Source: an uncultured Paraburkholderia sp. (GTDB lineage: Bacteria > Pseudomonadota > Gammaproteobacteria > Burkholderiales > Burkholderiaceae). Taken from it: DNA of 32,765 nt. Position 1 is the stretch's first letter, and each line of letters opens with the position of its first letter. The stretch lies in assembly GCA_937917025.1 (NCBI GenBank), contig CALFSF010000267.1, forward strand, positions 1 to 32,765, given 5' to 3'. The notes beneath the pieces were generated by a model. That model made no database searches and had not been told where the DNA came from. It saw nothing but the letters and a program-made list of their open reading frames with translations. Positions 8,331 through 17,734 of the stretch are shown in pieces. Made by a program: the position numbers and the translations under genes.

Positions 8331-8359
8331 TTCAGACGGATTTTAGCAGGTGCTAATAT
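8331..8359 (+). promoter_or_regulatory. Sigma-70-type promoter of the DUF1840 gene
   Basis: TTCAGA (8331-8336) as -35 and TAATAT (8354-8359) as -10, separated by 17 bp. Transcription would start near 8366, giving a leader of about 120 nt before the ATG at 8486. Confidence 0.55.
8343..8356. promoter_or_regulatory. Candidate operator TTAGCA-GG-TGCTAA
   Basis: A perfect inverted repeat with 6-bp arms and a 2-bp centre. It fills the -35/-10 spacer and touches the -10 of the rightward promoter. It also overlaps the possible argS -10 on the other strand. The position is ideal for a repressor; the cognate factor is not identified. Confidence 0.4.
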
Positions 8360-8485
8360 ATCCAATGAGATACCCGGCTTGCAGCCGGGCCCGCCGGCAC
8401 GCGCGAAAGCGTCGGCGGGATTAGCGCGGACGCGTTCAGAGTGACGCCGCGCGCGCGGATCCAACAAAACGAAAAGGGAAATGTC

Positions 8486-8812
8486 ATGTTGATTACTTTC
8501 AAGTGCCGCTCCTGCCCGGACGTGGTGATGCTGGAGAATCTGGCCCAGTATCTGGTCGGTATCGTGGGCAAGCGGCTGGGCGAGCGTGGCGTCATCACGC
8601 ACGATGAACTCCCCGGTGCGATCACGAAACTCGAATCCGCGATCCACACCGACAAGCAGGAGCGCGCCGAGCACGACGGCCACTTCCACGAAGGGGAAGA
8701 AGGCCATGAGCACCACGAGATTCCGATCGGCCTCGCACAACGCGCGTTCCCGTTCCTCGACATGCTGCGCGCGGCGCAGAAGGAAAACACGGACGTCCTG
8801 TGGGGCGTCTGA
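8486..8812 (+). CDS. DUF1840 domain-containing protein
   Basis: A 108-residue soluble protein of the DUF1840 family, common in beta-proteobacteria and of unknown function. It begins MLITFKCRSCPDVVMLEN, with a CRSC pair near the N-terminus (Cys7, Cys10) that could bind metal, though no second pair is present. The middle is rich in His and Glu (HDGHFHEGEEGHEHHE, about residues 63-78), a plausible metal-binding stretch. The C-terminal part FPFLDMLRAAQKENTDVLWGV is the family hallmark as I know it. The ATG at 8486 is preferred over a nearby out-of-frame ATG at 8481, and an AAGGGA ribosome site lies 6-7 bp upstream. It is monocistronic: the next gene is on the opposite strand beyond a terminator. 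Confidence 0.85.
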   Translation: MLITFKCRSCPDVVMLENLAQYLVGIVGKRLGERGVITHDELPGAITKLESAIHTDKQERAEHDGHFHEGEEGHEHHEIPIGLAQRAFPFLDMLRAAQKENTDVLWGV

Positions 8813-8886
8813 CGTGACCGGCGGCGCACCAGTGCGCTGATCGAGCGCAGCGCCGCCGCGCATGCCGATCGTCACTGGACAAAAAA

Positions 8887-8913
8887 AGAGCCCGCTTGTG
8901 TGATGCGGGCTCT
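8887..8913 (-). terminator. Intrinsic terminator of the small secreted protein gene
   Basis: A perfect 9-bp stem, AGAGCCCGC (8887-8895) and GCGGGCTCT (8905-8913), with a 9-nt loop. On the minus strand it is followed by seven T residues, the classical form. It may also stop the DUF1840 transcript coming from the left, though without a good T tract on that strand. Confidence 0.85.
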
Positions 8914-8942
8914 GTCGTTTCCTGCTGATGAATCGTCGCTAC

Positions 8943-9155
8943 TTACTGGCTCGCGGCGTCTGCCGGTGCCGCCATCGGCGCCGGGGCGCCCTTTTTCTTC
9001 TTTGCCTTCTTCGGCTTTTTCACGTGCTTGATCGTGGGCGGCGAGTACGAACTCACCGAACTTGCCTGCGCCGGGGCTGCCGGCTGTTGCGCCAGCGCCA
9101 TCGAGGCACCGAAAGCGAGTGAAAGTCCAGTCAACATCAGCGTCAGCTTCTTCAT
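8943..9155 (-). CDS. Small secreted Lys/Ala/Pro-rich protein, unknown function
   Basis: A 70-residue protein with a clear signal peptide (MKKLTLMLTGLSLAFGASMALA, cut before Gln23). The mature part is about 48 residues of low complexity: a Ser/Pro segment, then a strongly basic core (HVKKPKKAKKKKGAP), then an Ala/Pro tail. It has no Cys and no recognisable domain. The ATG at 9153-9155 has GGAG 9 bp upstream. A strong terminator follows, so it is expressed alone. The basic exported peptide could bind nucleic acid, LPS or acidic polymers, but this is a guess from composition. Similar small exported proteins are common and unannotated in Burkholderia. Confidence 0.75.
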   Translation of the reverse strand: MKKLTLMLTGLSLAFGASMALAQQPAAPAQASSVSSYSPPTIKHVKKPKKAKKKKGAPAPMAAPADAASQ

Positions 9156-9313
9156 GCGATCTTTCTCCATGACGGTTGCAAGTCATTGAACCGACGCGTT
9201 TTTGGGCCGCGTCTGGCAGGGTCCGGCTATCGCAGTCTACAAAGCCGAAAAACAGGCTGCCTGAAATATTCAGCTTATATGCGCAACGATATAGTCCGTC
9301 CCGCGCGGGCCGC

Positions 9314-12031
<2,718 letters not shown>

Positions 12032-12122
12032 GTCTTGTGCCTGATTCGGTTGCGTGCTGCGGGCGAGTTGCCGCGCTTGACTGCTTGTTGCCGGATTGAA
12101 GACGAGTGGCGGACGTGGCGGT

Positions 12123-13193
12123 TCAAGCCGCGTCGCGGTATTGCGTCGGCCACTTGCGCGGCTTGATGTCGGCCAGCGCCTTCGCGATCGCGGCGATGTG
12201 CTCCGGCGTCGTGCCGCAGCAGCCGCCCGCGATGTTCACGAGCCCCGCCTGTGCGAATTCCTTCAGCAGCCCGGACGTATCGGCGGGCAGTTCGTCGAAA
12301 CCGGTATCGCTCATCGGATTCGGCAGGCCGGCATTCGGATAGCACGACACATACGTATCGCAGAGCTTCGCAAGCTCGGCGATGTACGGACGCATCAACG
12401 CCGCGCCGAGCGCGCAGTTCAGGCCGAACGTGAGCGGCTTCGCGTGACGCAGCGAGTTCCAGAACGCCTCGACCGTCTGGCCGGACAGAATGCGCCCCGA
12501 GGCATCCGTCACGGTGCCGGAGATCATGACCGGCAGACGCTCGCCAGTGTTCTCGAACAGTTCGTCGAGCGCGAACAGCGCGGCCTTTGCATTCAGCGTG
12601 TCGAAGATCGTTTCGACGAGGAACAGGTCGACGCCGCCATCCAGCAGCGCCTTCGCCTGTTCGTAATACGCCGTGCGCAATTCGTCGAACGTGATGTTGC
12701 GCGCGCCCGGATCATTTACGTCTGGAGAAATACTCGCGGTCTTCGGCGTCGGCCCGATGGCACCCGCGACGAAGCGCGGCTTGTCGGGCGTCGAGTATTT
12801 GTCGCAGGCTGCGCGCGCGAGCTTCGCCGATTCGAGATTCATTTCGATCGCGAGGCTTTCCATGCCGTAGTCGGCCTGCGCGACGCTGGTCGCGCCGAAC
12901 GTGTTGGTTTCGAGAATGTCGGCGCCTGCCGCGAGGTACTGCTCGTGAATCTCGCTGATGACCTGCGGCTGCGTGATCGACAGCAACTCGTTGTTGCCCT
13001 TGATGTCGCGACCGTAGTCCTTGAAGCGCTCGCCGCGATAGCCCGCTTCATCGAGCTTGTAGCGCTGGATCATCGTGCCCATCGCGCCGTCCAGGATCAG
13101 GATGCGCGACTTCAGGAGTCCTGGCAGGGCGGTGCCGCGCGTATAGGGCGCGACGGAGCGTTCTGGAGCAACGGTTTGGGCAGGCTGGTTCAT
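12123..13193 (-). CDS. metH: Methionine synthase, homocysteine S-methyltransferase part
   Basis: This 356-residue protein is the Zn-dependent homocysteine-binding module of cobalamin-dependent methionine synthase, encoded as a separate gene. Motifs are ILDGAMGTMIQ near the N-terminus, LETNTFGAT, and the Zn ligands Cys260 (in GLNCALG) and Cys325-Cys326 (in GGCCGTTPEHI). All three Cys are present, so it should be active. Its length equals the first module of E. coli MetH, and with the downstream protein the total (1261 residues) is near that enzyme. The ATG at 13191-13193 is taken as start; a TTG three codons upstream with a better-placed AGG is possible. The promoter lies in the leader just upstream. 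It could in principle also use other methyl donors as a BHMT-like enzyme, but the neighbour argues for MetH. Confidence 0.94.
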   Translation of the reverse strand: MNQPAQTVAPERSVAPYTRGTALPGLLKSRILILDGAMGTMIQRYKLDEAGYRGERFKDYGRDIKGNNELLSITQPQVISEIHEQYLAAGADILETNTFGATSVAQADYGMESLAIEMNLESAKLARAACDKYSTPDKPRFVAGAIGPTPKTASISPDVNDPGARNITFDELRTAYYEQAKALLDGGVDLFLVETIFDTLNAKAALFALDELFENTGERLPVMISGTVTDASGRILSGQTVEAFWNSLRHAKPLTFGLNCALGAALMRPYIAELAKLCDTYVSCYPNAGLPNPMSDTGFDELPADTSGLLKEFAQAGLVNIAGGCCGTTPEHIAAIAKALADIKPRKWPTQYRDAA

Positions 13194-13234
13194 GGCTGGC
13201 AAGGCTTGCGCCTGAAAGATGCGGTAAACGCGTC

Positions 13235-13240
13235 ATTGTA
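13235..13240 (-). promoter_or_regulatory. Candidate -10 box of the metH operon (TACAAT)
   Basis: Minus-strand TACAAT, 42 bp upstream of the ATG of the first metH gene, so the leader would be about 35 nt. The expected -35 position (13258-13263) falls inside the strong hairpin next to it and reads GGGCAG, a poor match. This suggests an activator-dependent or hairpin-influenced promoter, if it is one. Confidence 0.45.
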
Positions 13241-13247
13241 GCCGGAG

Positions 13248-13285
13248 CCGCATGGCTCTGCCCTTCGAGGGGCAGAGCCATGCGG
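13248..13285. repeat. Perfect 16-bp inverted repeat upstream of metH
   Basis: Arms CCGCATGGCTCTGCCC (13248-13263) and GGGCAGAGCCATGCGG (13270-13285) are perfectly complementary around a 6-nt TTCGAG centre. Neither strand shows a T tract after it, so it is not a typical terminator. It overlaps the expected -35 region of the metH promoter and could be an operator, a cruciform-forming site or a dispersed palindromic element. Confidence 0.8.
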
Positions 13286-13317
13286 TCTGGCGCACGCTTC
13301 GCGCCGCGATAAAAGAA

Positions 13318-13347
13318 AAACCCCGTCCGGCATGCCGGACGGGGTTT
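13318..13347 (-). terminator. Intrinsic terminator after the DUF3567 gene
   Basis: Stem AAACCCCGTCCGG (13318-13330) and CCGGACGGGGTTT (13335-13347), 13 bp perfect, with a CATG loop. On the minus strand it is followed by a T-rich tail (TTTTTCTTTT including stem bases). It lies 28 bp after the stop codon and insulates the metH operon. Confidence 0.9.
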
Positions 13348-13375
13348 CGAGGAGCTGTGTCGCCCAGGCGACGTT

Positions 13376-13633
13376 TCAGTGAAGGATCACCGGCTGATGC
13401 ATCAGACTGTCGAACTGGCCGAGGAATTCATCCACTTCGTCGAGCGACGGTTCGTCTTCGATCAGTTTTTGTACGTGTTCACGAAAGCGTGCCGCCATTG
13501 CACCATCAATGTAGATTTCGCGCTGCATGGTCTTGTCAACAATCTCGTAGCCACCGGAACGCATGGCGAGATGGCCGTCTTCCGGCGGAAACTCGACAAC
13601 ACAATAGTTCGGGCTGTTATAGATCATCTGCAT
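13376..13633 (-). CDS. DUF3567 family protein
   Basis: An 85-residue soluble protein that I recognise as the DUF3567 family of Burkholderiales, of unknown function. It opens MQMIYNSPNYCVVEFPPEDG, with YEIVDKTMQREIYIDGAMAARFREHVQ in the middle and an acidic helical end (LIEDEPSLDEVDEFLGQFDSLMHQPV). The second half looks helical and may mediate dimerisation. The ATG at 13631-13633 has a GGAG ribosome site 8 bp upstream. The gene ends in a strong terminator and therefore forms its own short transcript, separate from metH downstream. Confidence 0.85.
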   Translation of the reverse strand: MQMIYNSPNYCVVEFPPEDGHLAMRSGGYEIVDKTMQREIYIDGAMAARFREHVQKLIEDEPSLDEVDEFLGQFDSLMHQPVILH

Positions 13634-13751
13634 GGCGACACTCCTTATATTTCCGTTGGCTCCAAGCCGTTCCTGCGCTGTAAATGGAGCCTATGGTGTG
13701 GAATTCAAGGGGTGGACCCGGAGTAACGCGCGTGAAAGGTCCATCTACAGT

Positions 13752-14093
13752 TTAGACCCGGGTGGCGGGAAACGTTTCAAGTAACGCAGCAAAACCGTGC
13801 GATTGTTCAGCCGGTGCGGGATGGTCGGCCTCCAGCAACGCGAAACGATACCCAGGAATGACATTTGCGGCAGTCTGCATCGATGCCGGCAGTGTGCCCG
13901 CATCGCAGCGCCAGGCAATGGACCGCACGGCTTTGTCGATACGTTTCACCGCTTCGCGAACGTCGAAATCGGGCGGTGCTTCGCATGCGCGTGCGTATCC
14001 TTCGGTGTATGTTCGCAACAACACTTCATTGATCTGTTCGATCGCGTCCAGATGCGCTTTCTGGAAGTCGACAGACAGCGACAGGTCACGCAT
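13752..14093 (-). CDS. Hypothetical protein, unrecognised
   Basis: An open frame of 113 residues from the ATG at 14091-14093, with a TTG start 6 codons further up as an alternative. I do not recognise the family. The N-terminal half is predicted helical (LSVDFQKAHLDAIEQINEVLLRTYTEGYARACE), followed by VREAVKRIDKAVRSIAWRC. There is no signal peptide and no membrane helix. It lies 78 bp downstream of the DUF3108 gene on the same strand and may be co-transcribed with it. A perfect 14-bp palindrome, GCAACGCGCGTTGC, lies right at the start codon (14094-14107) and would hide the start region in the mRNA. No convincing ribosome site is seen. It is probably a real gene, because no competing coding frame covers this stretch. 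Confidence 0.55.
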   Translation of the reverse strand: MRDLSLSVDFQKAHLDAIEQINEVLLRTYTEGYARACEAPPDFDVREAVKRIDKAVRSIAWRCDAGTLPASMQTAANVIPGYRFALLEADHPAPAEQSHGFAALLETFPATRV

Positions 14094-14171
14094 GCAACGC
14101 GCGTTGCTCAATGTACGAGTGAGCCGTCGACGGGAAGTTTCTGAAACTCGGGGAAAACTTCTTCACCAGGT

Positions 14172-15371
14172 TCAGGGTTTTTCGATGGCGCCGGCTGGGC
14201 CATCCGCAGGCGCGGACGGGCTGGCTGTGTCGTCGCTGTCCGAATCCGGCGAGGCGAGCCCGCCGCGCCAGCGCAATTCGATCTGCGTGCCGTTCGGCTC
14301 GGTCTGCACGAGCCGCGCGGGCAACCAGCCAAGCGACGGCGCGAGCCATACATCGATGCGTCGCCGGTCGCCTTCGCGTCGCGGCAGACGCATGAAGTGA
14401 CGCGCCTCGACATAGCCGCCCGGTATGCGCACGCTTTCATCACCGATCGTCTCGATCGGCCAGATCTCGCCGCTGTCGTTGTCGGCGACATAGAACTCGC
14501 GCGTGACGCCAGGCTTGTACGCGGCAGGGTCGCCTCGTACGAGACTCGCCAGTTGCATGACCATGCTGAAGCGATCCTGCGCGCCATCGGGCAGCGCGAG
14601 GGTGGTGGGCGTGCGCGTGAAGGCGATCTGCCTGTCCGCGCGATTGAAAATCGTCACGTCTTCGACGCGATGGCCGCGCTTTTCGATGTACTGATCGGGC
14701 GCAATGCCAAACGCGTCGATATGGCCATGGCTCGCATAGCTGAAGGTACCGACAAACGGCAGGGGTACCGAGACGACCATCTCGTAGGTGTGCCCGTCGT
14801 TTGTCCAGTGGATCGTGCCGGGCTGGTTGCGCACACCGTTATAGAACGTGTCGTATTGCAGATCGCCCGAAGGTGGCACGGAGAATTTCACGCCGTGCGA
14901 TGCCCCGGCGTTCCCGATCCCCGATGCCGCGCTTGCCGCGGCCGCGGCGCCGGTTGACGAAGCCGGCGATACGGCCGATGTCGCTTCAGATGTAGCGGAC
15001 GCCGGTGAGGTGCCGGCAGCCGGCGCGGTCGTTACGGCATGCCTGGCTTCGGGACGTGTGATGGTCAGCACATGCTCGGCCGGCTTGCGTGCGGGCGCGC
15101 GGCGAGCGGGCGCGGCGGGCGGCGGCGCGGTGTTCGCGGGCGCCTGCTCGACGCGTTCGGGCTTGAGCAATGCGACCTGCACGGGCGCACGATCCGGTTC
15201 GAGTGGCTGCGAAATACTGCGATGACGCTCGACCCATTGCGCGGCGATCCAGTGCAGCAGCACCACGACGAGGAGCACGGCGACCCAGCGCAACGCACGT
15301 CTGCTCCGGTTCGCGGATGCGGCCGGCGGCGGCGTGCGTTCAGGAATGGAAGCGGTAGAGTGCGACAGCAT
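14172..15371 (-). CDS. DUF3108 domain-containing envelope protein
   Basis: A 399-residue protein with a short basic N-terminus, one membrane helix (about 27-47, ALRWVAVLLVVVLLHWIAAQW), a long Pro/Ala/Ser-rich linker to about residue 155, and a C-terminal beta-rich DUF3108 domain. That domain includes GDLQYDTFYNG, FSYASHGHIDAFGIAPDQYIEKRG and PSLGWLPARLVQTEPNG. DUF3108 proteins are periplasmic and of unknown role; the fold resembles lipid-binding beta barrels, so lipid or envelope functions are often suspected. The topology is cytoplasmic N-terminus and periplasmic domain. The ATG at 15369-15371 is the natural start. It is preceded by the IclR regulator gene on the same strand (35-bp gap). Confidence 0.85.
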   Translation of the reverse strand: MLSHSTASIPERTPPPAASANRSRRALRWVAVLLVVVLLHWIAAQWVERHRSISQPLEPDRAPVQVALLKPERVEQAPANTAPPPAAPARRAPARKPAEHVLTITRPEARHAVTTAPAAGTSPASATSEATSAVSPASSTGAAAAASAASGIGNAGASHGVKFSVPPSGDLQYDTFYNGVRNQPGTIHWTNDGHTYEMVVSVPLPFVGTFSYASHGHIDAFGIAPDQYIEKRGHRVEDVTIFNRADRQIAFTRTPTTLALPDGAQDRFSMVMQLASLVRGDPAAYKPGVTREFYVADNDSGEIWPIETIGDESVRIPGGYVEARHFMRLPRREGDRRRIDVWLAPSLGWLPARLVQTEPNGTQIELRWRGGLASPDSDSDDTASPSAPADGPAGAIEKP

Positions 15372-15406
15372 CGATGCGTGCGGGCCGGTGAGCGGCGGTT
15401 CGTCGA

Positions 15407-16270
15407 TCAGCGCGCGTGCGCGCTGTAGCCCAGTTCATACGACAGTTTTCCTGCGCATTCGCGCATCGCCGTATCGACCGTTCCGTTCCAGCGGATATCG
15501 AAAGCGCCTTCGTGTCCAAGCGCGATCAGACCGAGCGCGAGATCGCCGGTCGAGTCGAATACCGGCATGCAGAACGCGTGAATGGTGGGCAGCAACATGC
15601 CTTCGACGCGTGCCGCGCCATGTTCGCGCACCTCGGCCAGCGCGGCCTCGACGTCATCGTGCGTGCGCGGCGTGTGTGCCCAGGTCGAGCGCCGCGAATC
15701 GGCAAGCTCACGCTCGATCATCGCGCCCGTCTTGCTGCGCGGCAGATACGCGGCGAACAGCAGACCGGTTGCGGAGCCGAGCAGCGGCATCACATCGCCC
15801 AGCTTCAGCGACGCTTTCGCCGGATGGCTCGACTCCATCCAGTGTACGACGGTCGGCCCCTGGTTGCCCCACACGGCGATACCGACCGTGAGATCGAGCC
15901 GGTCGCGCATTTCGGCAAGCGCGATGCGCGCGAGCTTCACGCCATCGACGCGCGCCAGTCTCGCGAGACCCAGCTGCAACGCAAAGCCGCCCAGCTCATA
16001 GCGCCCCGACAGCGGATCCTGCGCGACGACGCCAAGCCGCAGAAAGCTCACCAGGTAGCGATGCGCCTTCGCCGGACTCATGCCGGCGCGCTGCGCGAGG
16101 TCGCGCAGCATCATCGCGCGCGGTTCGTCGGTCAGCACCTCCAGCAGGCGAAACCCGACCTCGATCGACTGGATGCCCGAGCGCAGTTTTTCTTCGCCGG
16201 CTTCGTGCGTTTCAGTTGTGTCGTCGTCGGTGGAGTCGATGTCGATGGAATGCATTGCTCTGGCAGTCAT
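15407..16270 (-). CDS. IclR-family transcriptional regulator
   Basis: A 287-residue regulator. After a variable acidic N-terminus (residues 1-28) comes a winged helix-turn-helix (about 30-95) with SIEVGFRLLEVLTDEPRAMMLRDLAQRAGMSPAKAHRYLVSFLRLG. A C-terminal effector-binding GAF-like domain follows (about 110-280; VGIAVWGNQGPTVVHW, GLLFAAYLP, IHAFCMPVFD). IclR proteins usually bind aromatic or organic-acid ligands and control a divergent catabolic gene; here the divergent gene encodes an FAA-hydrolase. A TAGAA-N8-TTCTA repeat in the gap overlaps the hydrolase promoter. The ATG at 16268-16270 is used; a second in-frame ATG five codons downstream is possible. Confidence 0.9.
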   Translation of the reverse strand: MTARAMHSIDIDSTDDDTTETHEAGEEKLRSGIQSIEVGFRLLEVLTDEPRAMMLRDLAQRAGMSPAKAHRYLVSFLRLGVVAQDPLSGRYELGGFALQLGLARLARVDGVKLARIALAEMRDRLDLTVGIAVWGNQGPTVVHWMESSHPAKASLKLGDVMPLLGSATGLLFAAYLPRSKTGAMIERELADSRRSTWAHTPRTHDDVEAALAEVREHGAARVEGMLLPTIHAFCMPVFDSTGDLALGLIALGHEGAFDIRWNGTVDTAMRECAGKLSYELGYSAHAR

Positions 16271-16459
16271 GTCGGATAAAGTGGCGTCGCCCCGTCACCT
16301 GAAGGCACGCACAGGACGCGCGACACGCGGACGGCAACGCGTGAAAACAGGCAACGGACGGTAGCAGACTTCCATCCGATGCGTGCAATGGCGCCCGACG
16401 CGTGAAGGCTCACAAGGCTCACAAAACGCACGCGTTTGGGCCGCGACGATTCACCATCG

Positions 16460-16477
16460 TAGAATAGATTACTTCTA
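16460..16477. promoter_or_regulatory. Candidate IclR operator and FAA-hydrolase promoter -10
   Basis: Inverted repeat TAGAA (16460-16464), 8-bp spacer, TTCTA (16473-16477). Its left arm overlaps a plus-strand -10 (TAGAAT, 16460-16465), which has a weak -35 TTGGGC at 16436-16441 (18-bp spacing). Transcription would start near 16472, about 33 nt before the hydrolase ATG. The flanks are AT-rich compared with the surroundings. Confidence 0.45.
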
Positions 16478-16504
16478 TCGTCATCCACACTGCTGAAATC
16501 GCTT

Positions 16505-17497
16505 ATGAAACTTGCCACGCTGAAGGACGGCACGCGCGACGGTCAACTGATCGTCGTGTCGCGCGACCTGCACACCGCGGCGATCGCGGATGCGATCGCG
16601 CCGACGCTCCAGCGCGTCCTCGATGACTGGACGTTCTACGCGCCGCAACTGATCGATCTGTACGAAGCGCTGAATCAGGGCCGCGCCCGCAACACGTTCC
16701 CGTTCGACGCAAAGGCATGCATGGCGCCGCTGCCGCGCGCGTTCCAGTGGGCGGACGGCTCGTCCTACGTGAATCACGTCGAACTGGTGCGCCGCGCGCG
16801 CGGCGCCGACATGCCGCCTGAATTCTGGTCCGATCCGCTGATGTACCAGGGCGGCAGCGACGACTTCATCGGCCCGAAAGAAGACATCGTGTGCGAGTCG
16901 GAAGAATACGGCATCGACTTCGAGGCCGAAGTGGCCGTCATCACCGGCGACGTGCGCATGGGCGCCACGCCCGATCAGGCGCTCAAGGCCGTGCGCCTCG
17001 TCACGCTCGTGAACGACGTCTCGCTGCGCAACCTGATTCCCGCCGAGCTTGCCAAGGGCTTTGGCTTCTTTCAGAGCAAGCCGGCGACCTCGTTCGCACC
17101 TGTCGCCGTCACGCCCGACGAACTCGGCGAACATTGGCGCGAGGGGCGCGTGCATCGCCCGATGATCGTGCACTGGAACGGCAGGAAAGTCGGCCAGCCG
17201 GATGCCGGCACCGACATGGTGTTTCACTTCGGCCAGCTGGTCGCGCACGCGGCGAAGACGCGCAATCTGCGGGCCGGCGCGATCGTCGGCTCGGGGACGG
17301 TGTCGAACAAGGATGCGAAGCGCGGCTATTGCTGCATCGCCGAGAAGCGTTGTCTCGAGACGATCGAGCACGGCGCGCCGCAGACGGAATTCATGAAATA
17401 CGGCGATACGGTGAAGATCGAGATGTTCGACGAGGCCGGCAAATCGATTTTCGGCGCGATCGACCAGTCGGTCGCGCCCATCGAAGGACTGCATTGA
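16505..17497 (+). CDS. Fumarylacetoacetate hydrolase family protein
   Basis: A 330-residue cytoplasmic enzyme of the FAA-hydrolase family, which cleaves C-C bonds in beta-diketo acids with a divalent metal. An N-terminal domain (about 1-75) precedes the catalytic domain. Metal ligands fit Glu140 and Glu142 in YGIDFEAEVAVITGDV, with the downstream VTLVNDVSLRNLIPAELAKGFGFFQSKP segment and later GSGTVSN. The whole protein resembles the beta-proteobacterial type annotated as fumarylacetoacetase, the last tyrosine-degradation step. However, no homogentisate dioxygenase or maleylacetoacetate isomerase gene is nearby, so the true substrate is open. It is divergent from and probably controlled by the IclR regulator, and is followed by a GC-rich hairpin terminator. 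Confidence 0.9.
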   Translation: MKLATLKDGTRDGQLIVVSRDLHTAAIADAIAPTLQRVLDDWTFYAPQLIDLYEALNQGRARNTFPFDAKACMAPLPRAFQWADGSSYVNHVELVRRARGADMPPEFWSDPLMYQGGSDDFIGPKEDIVCESEEYGIDFEAEVAVITGDVRMGATPDQALKAVRLVTLVNDVSLRNLIPAELAKGFGFFQSKPATSFAPVAVTPDELGEHWREGRVHRPMIVHWNGRKVGQPDAGTDMVFHFGQLVAHAAKTRNLRAGAIVGSGTVSNKDAKRGYCCIAEKRCLETIEHGAPQTEFMKYGDTVKIEMFDEAGKSIFGAIDQSVAPIEGLH

Positions 17498-17516
17498 TCC
17501 GGCTGCTGTGAGGAAA

Positions 17517-17553
17517 TCCCCCGGGGTTGGGTGCGTGACTCGCGCCCGGGGGA
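17517..17553 (+). terminator. Probable terminator after the FAA-hydrolase gene
   Basis: Arms TCCCCCGGG (17517-17525) and CCCGGGGGA (17545-17553) form a 9-bp perfect stem with a 19-nt loop. It is followed only by CCTTTC, so the T tract is weak. It lies 20 bp after the stop codon. Confidence 0.55.
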
Positions 17554-17734
17554 CCTTTCAGGAGGGTTTCGCCCGATTACGTCGTATGCAGGCGTCGCTA
17601 CACTGACACACGTGTGGTCGGCACGCCCTGTGCCGCGCCCCCGCGATGCCTGGAAATCCCCGTCGAGGCAGCAGCCATCTTGCATGGGACGAGCGCCAGG
17701 ATAAAAAACACATTGCCACGGTGAGGAGACTTGC

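Larger units (their letters stand above)
8128..8485. other. Intergenic region between divergent argS and DUF1840 genes
   Basis: A 358-bp non-coding stretch. It contains a plus-strand promoter (8331-8359), a perfect short inverted repeat (8343-8356) in its spacer, and a small hairpin in the transcribed leader with arms CCCGGCT (8373-8379) and AGCCGGG (8383-8389). On the minus strand a TAAAAT at 8340-8345 could be the argS -10, which would give a leader of about 210 nt. No T-box or other known leader is recognised. Confidence 0.6.

Noticed and set aside
8343..8356. CIRCE (HrcA) element suggested by TTAGCA and TGCTAA
   Set aside because: CIRCE has longer arms with GAGTGCTAA and a 9-bp spacer; here the arms are 6 bp with a 2-bp centre.
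9261..9273. CTGAA-ATA-TTCAG inverted repeat as a MetR site
   Set aside because: MetR sites have a 5-bp spacer between TGAA and TTCA; this one has 3 and lies downstream of metH, not in its promoter.
12032..12122. Split metH as a sequencing frameshift
   Set aside because: The two parts are separated by 91 bp of non-coding sequence, each with its own start, and the split lies at a domain border.
13194..13375. A SAH or cobalamin riboswitch upstream of metH
   Set aside because: The predicted leader is only about 35 nt and the visible structure is one long simple hairpin. No B12-box or SAH pseudoknot features are seen.
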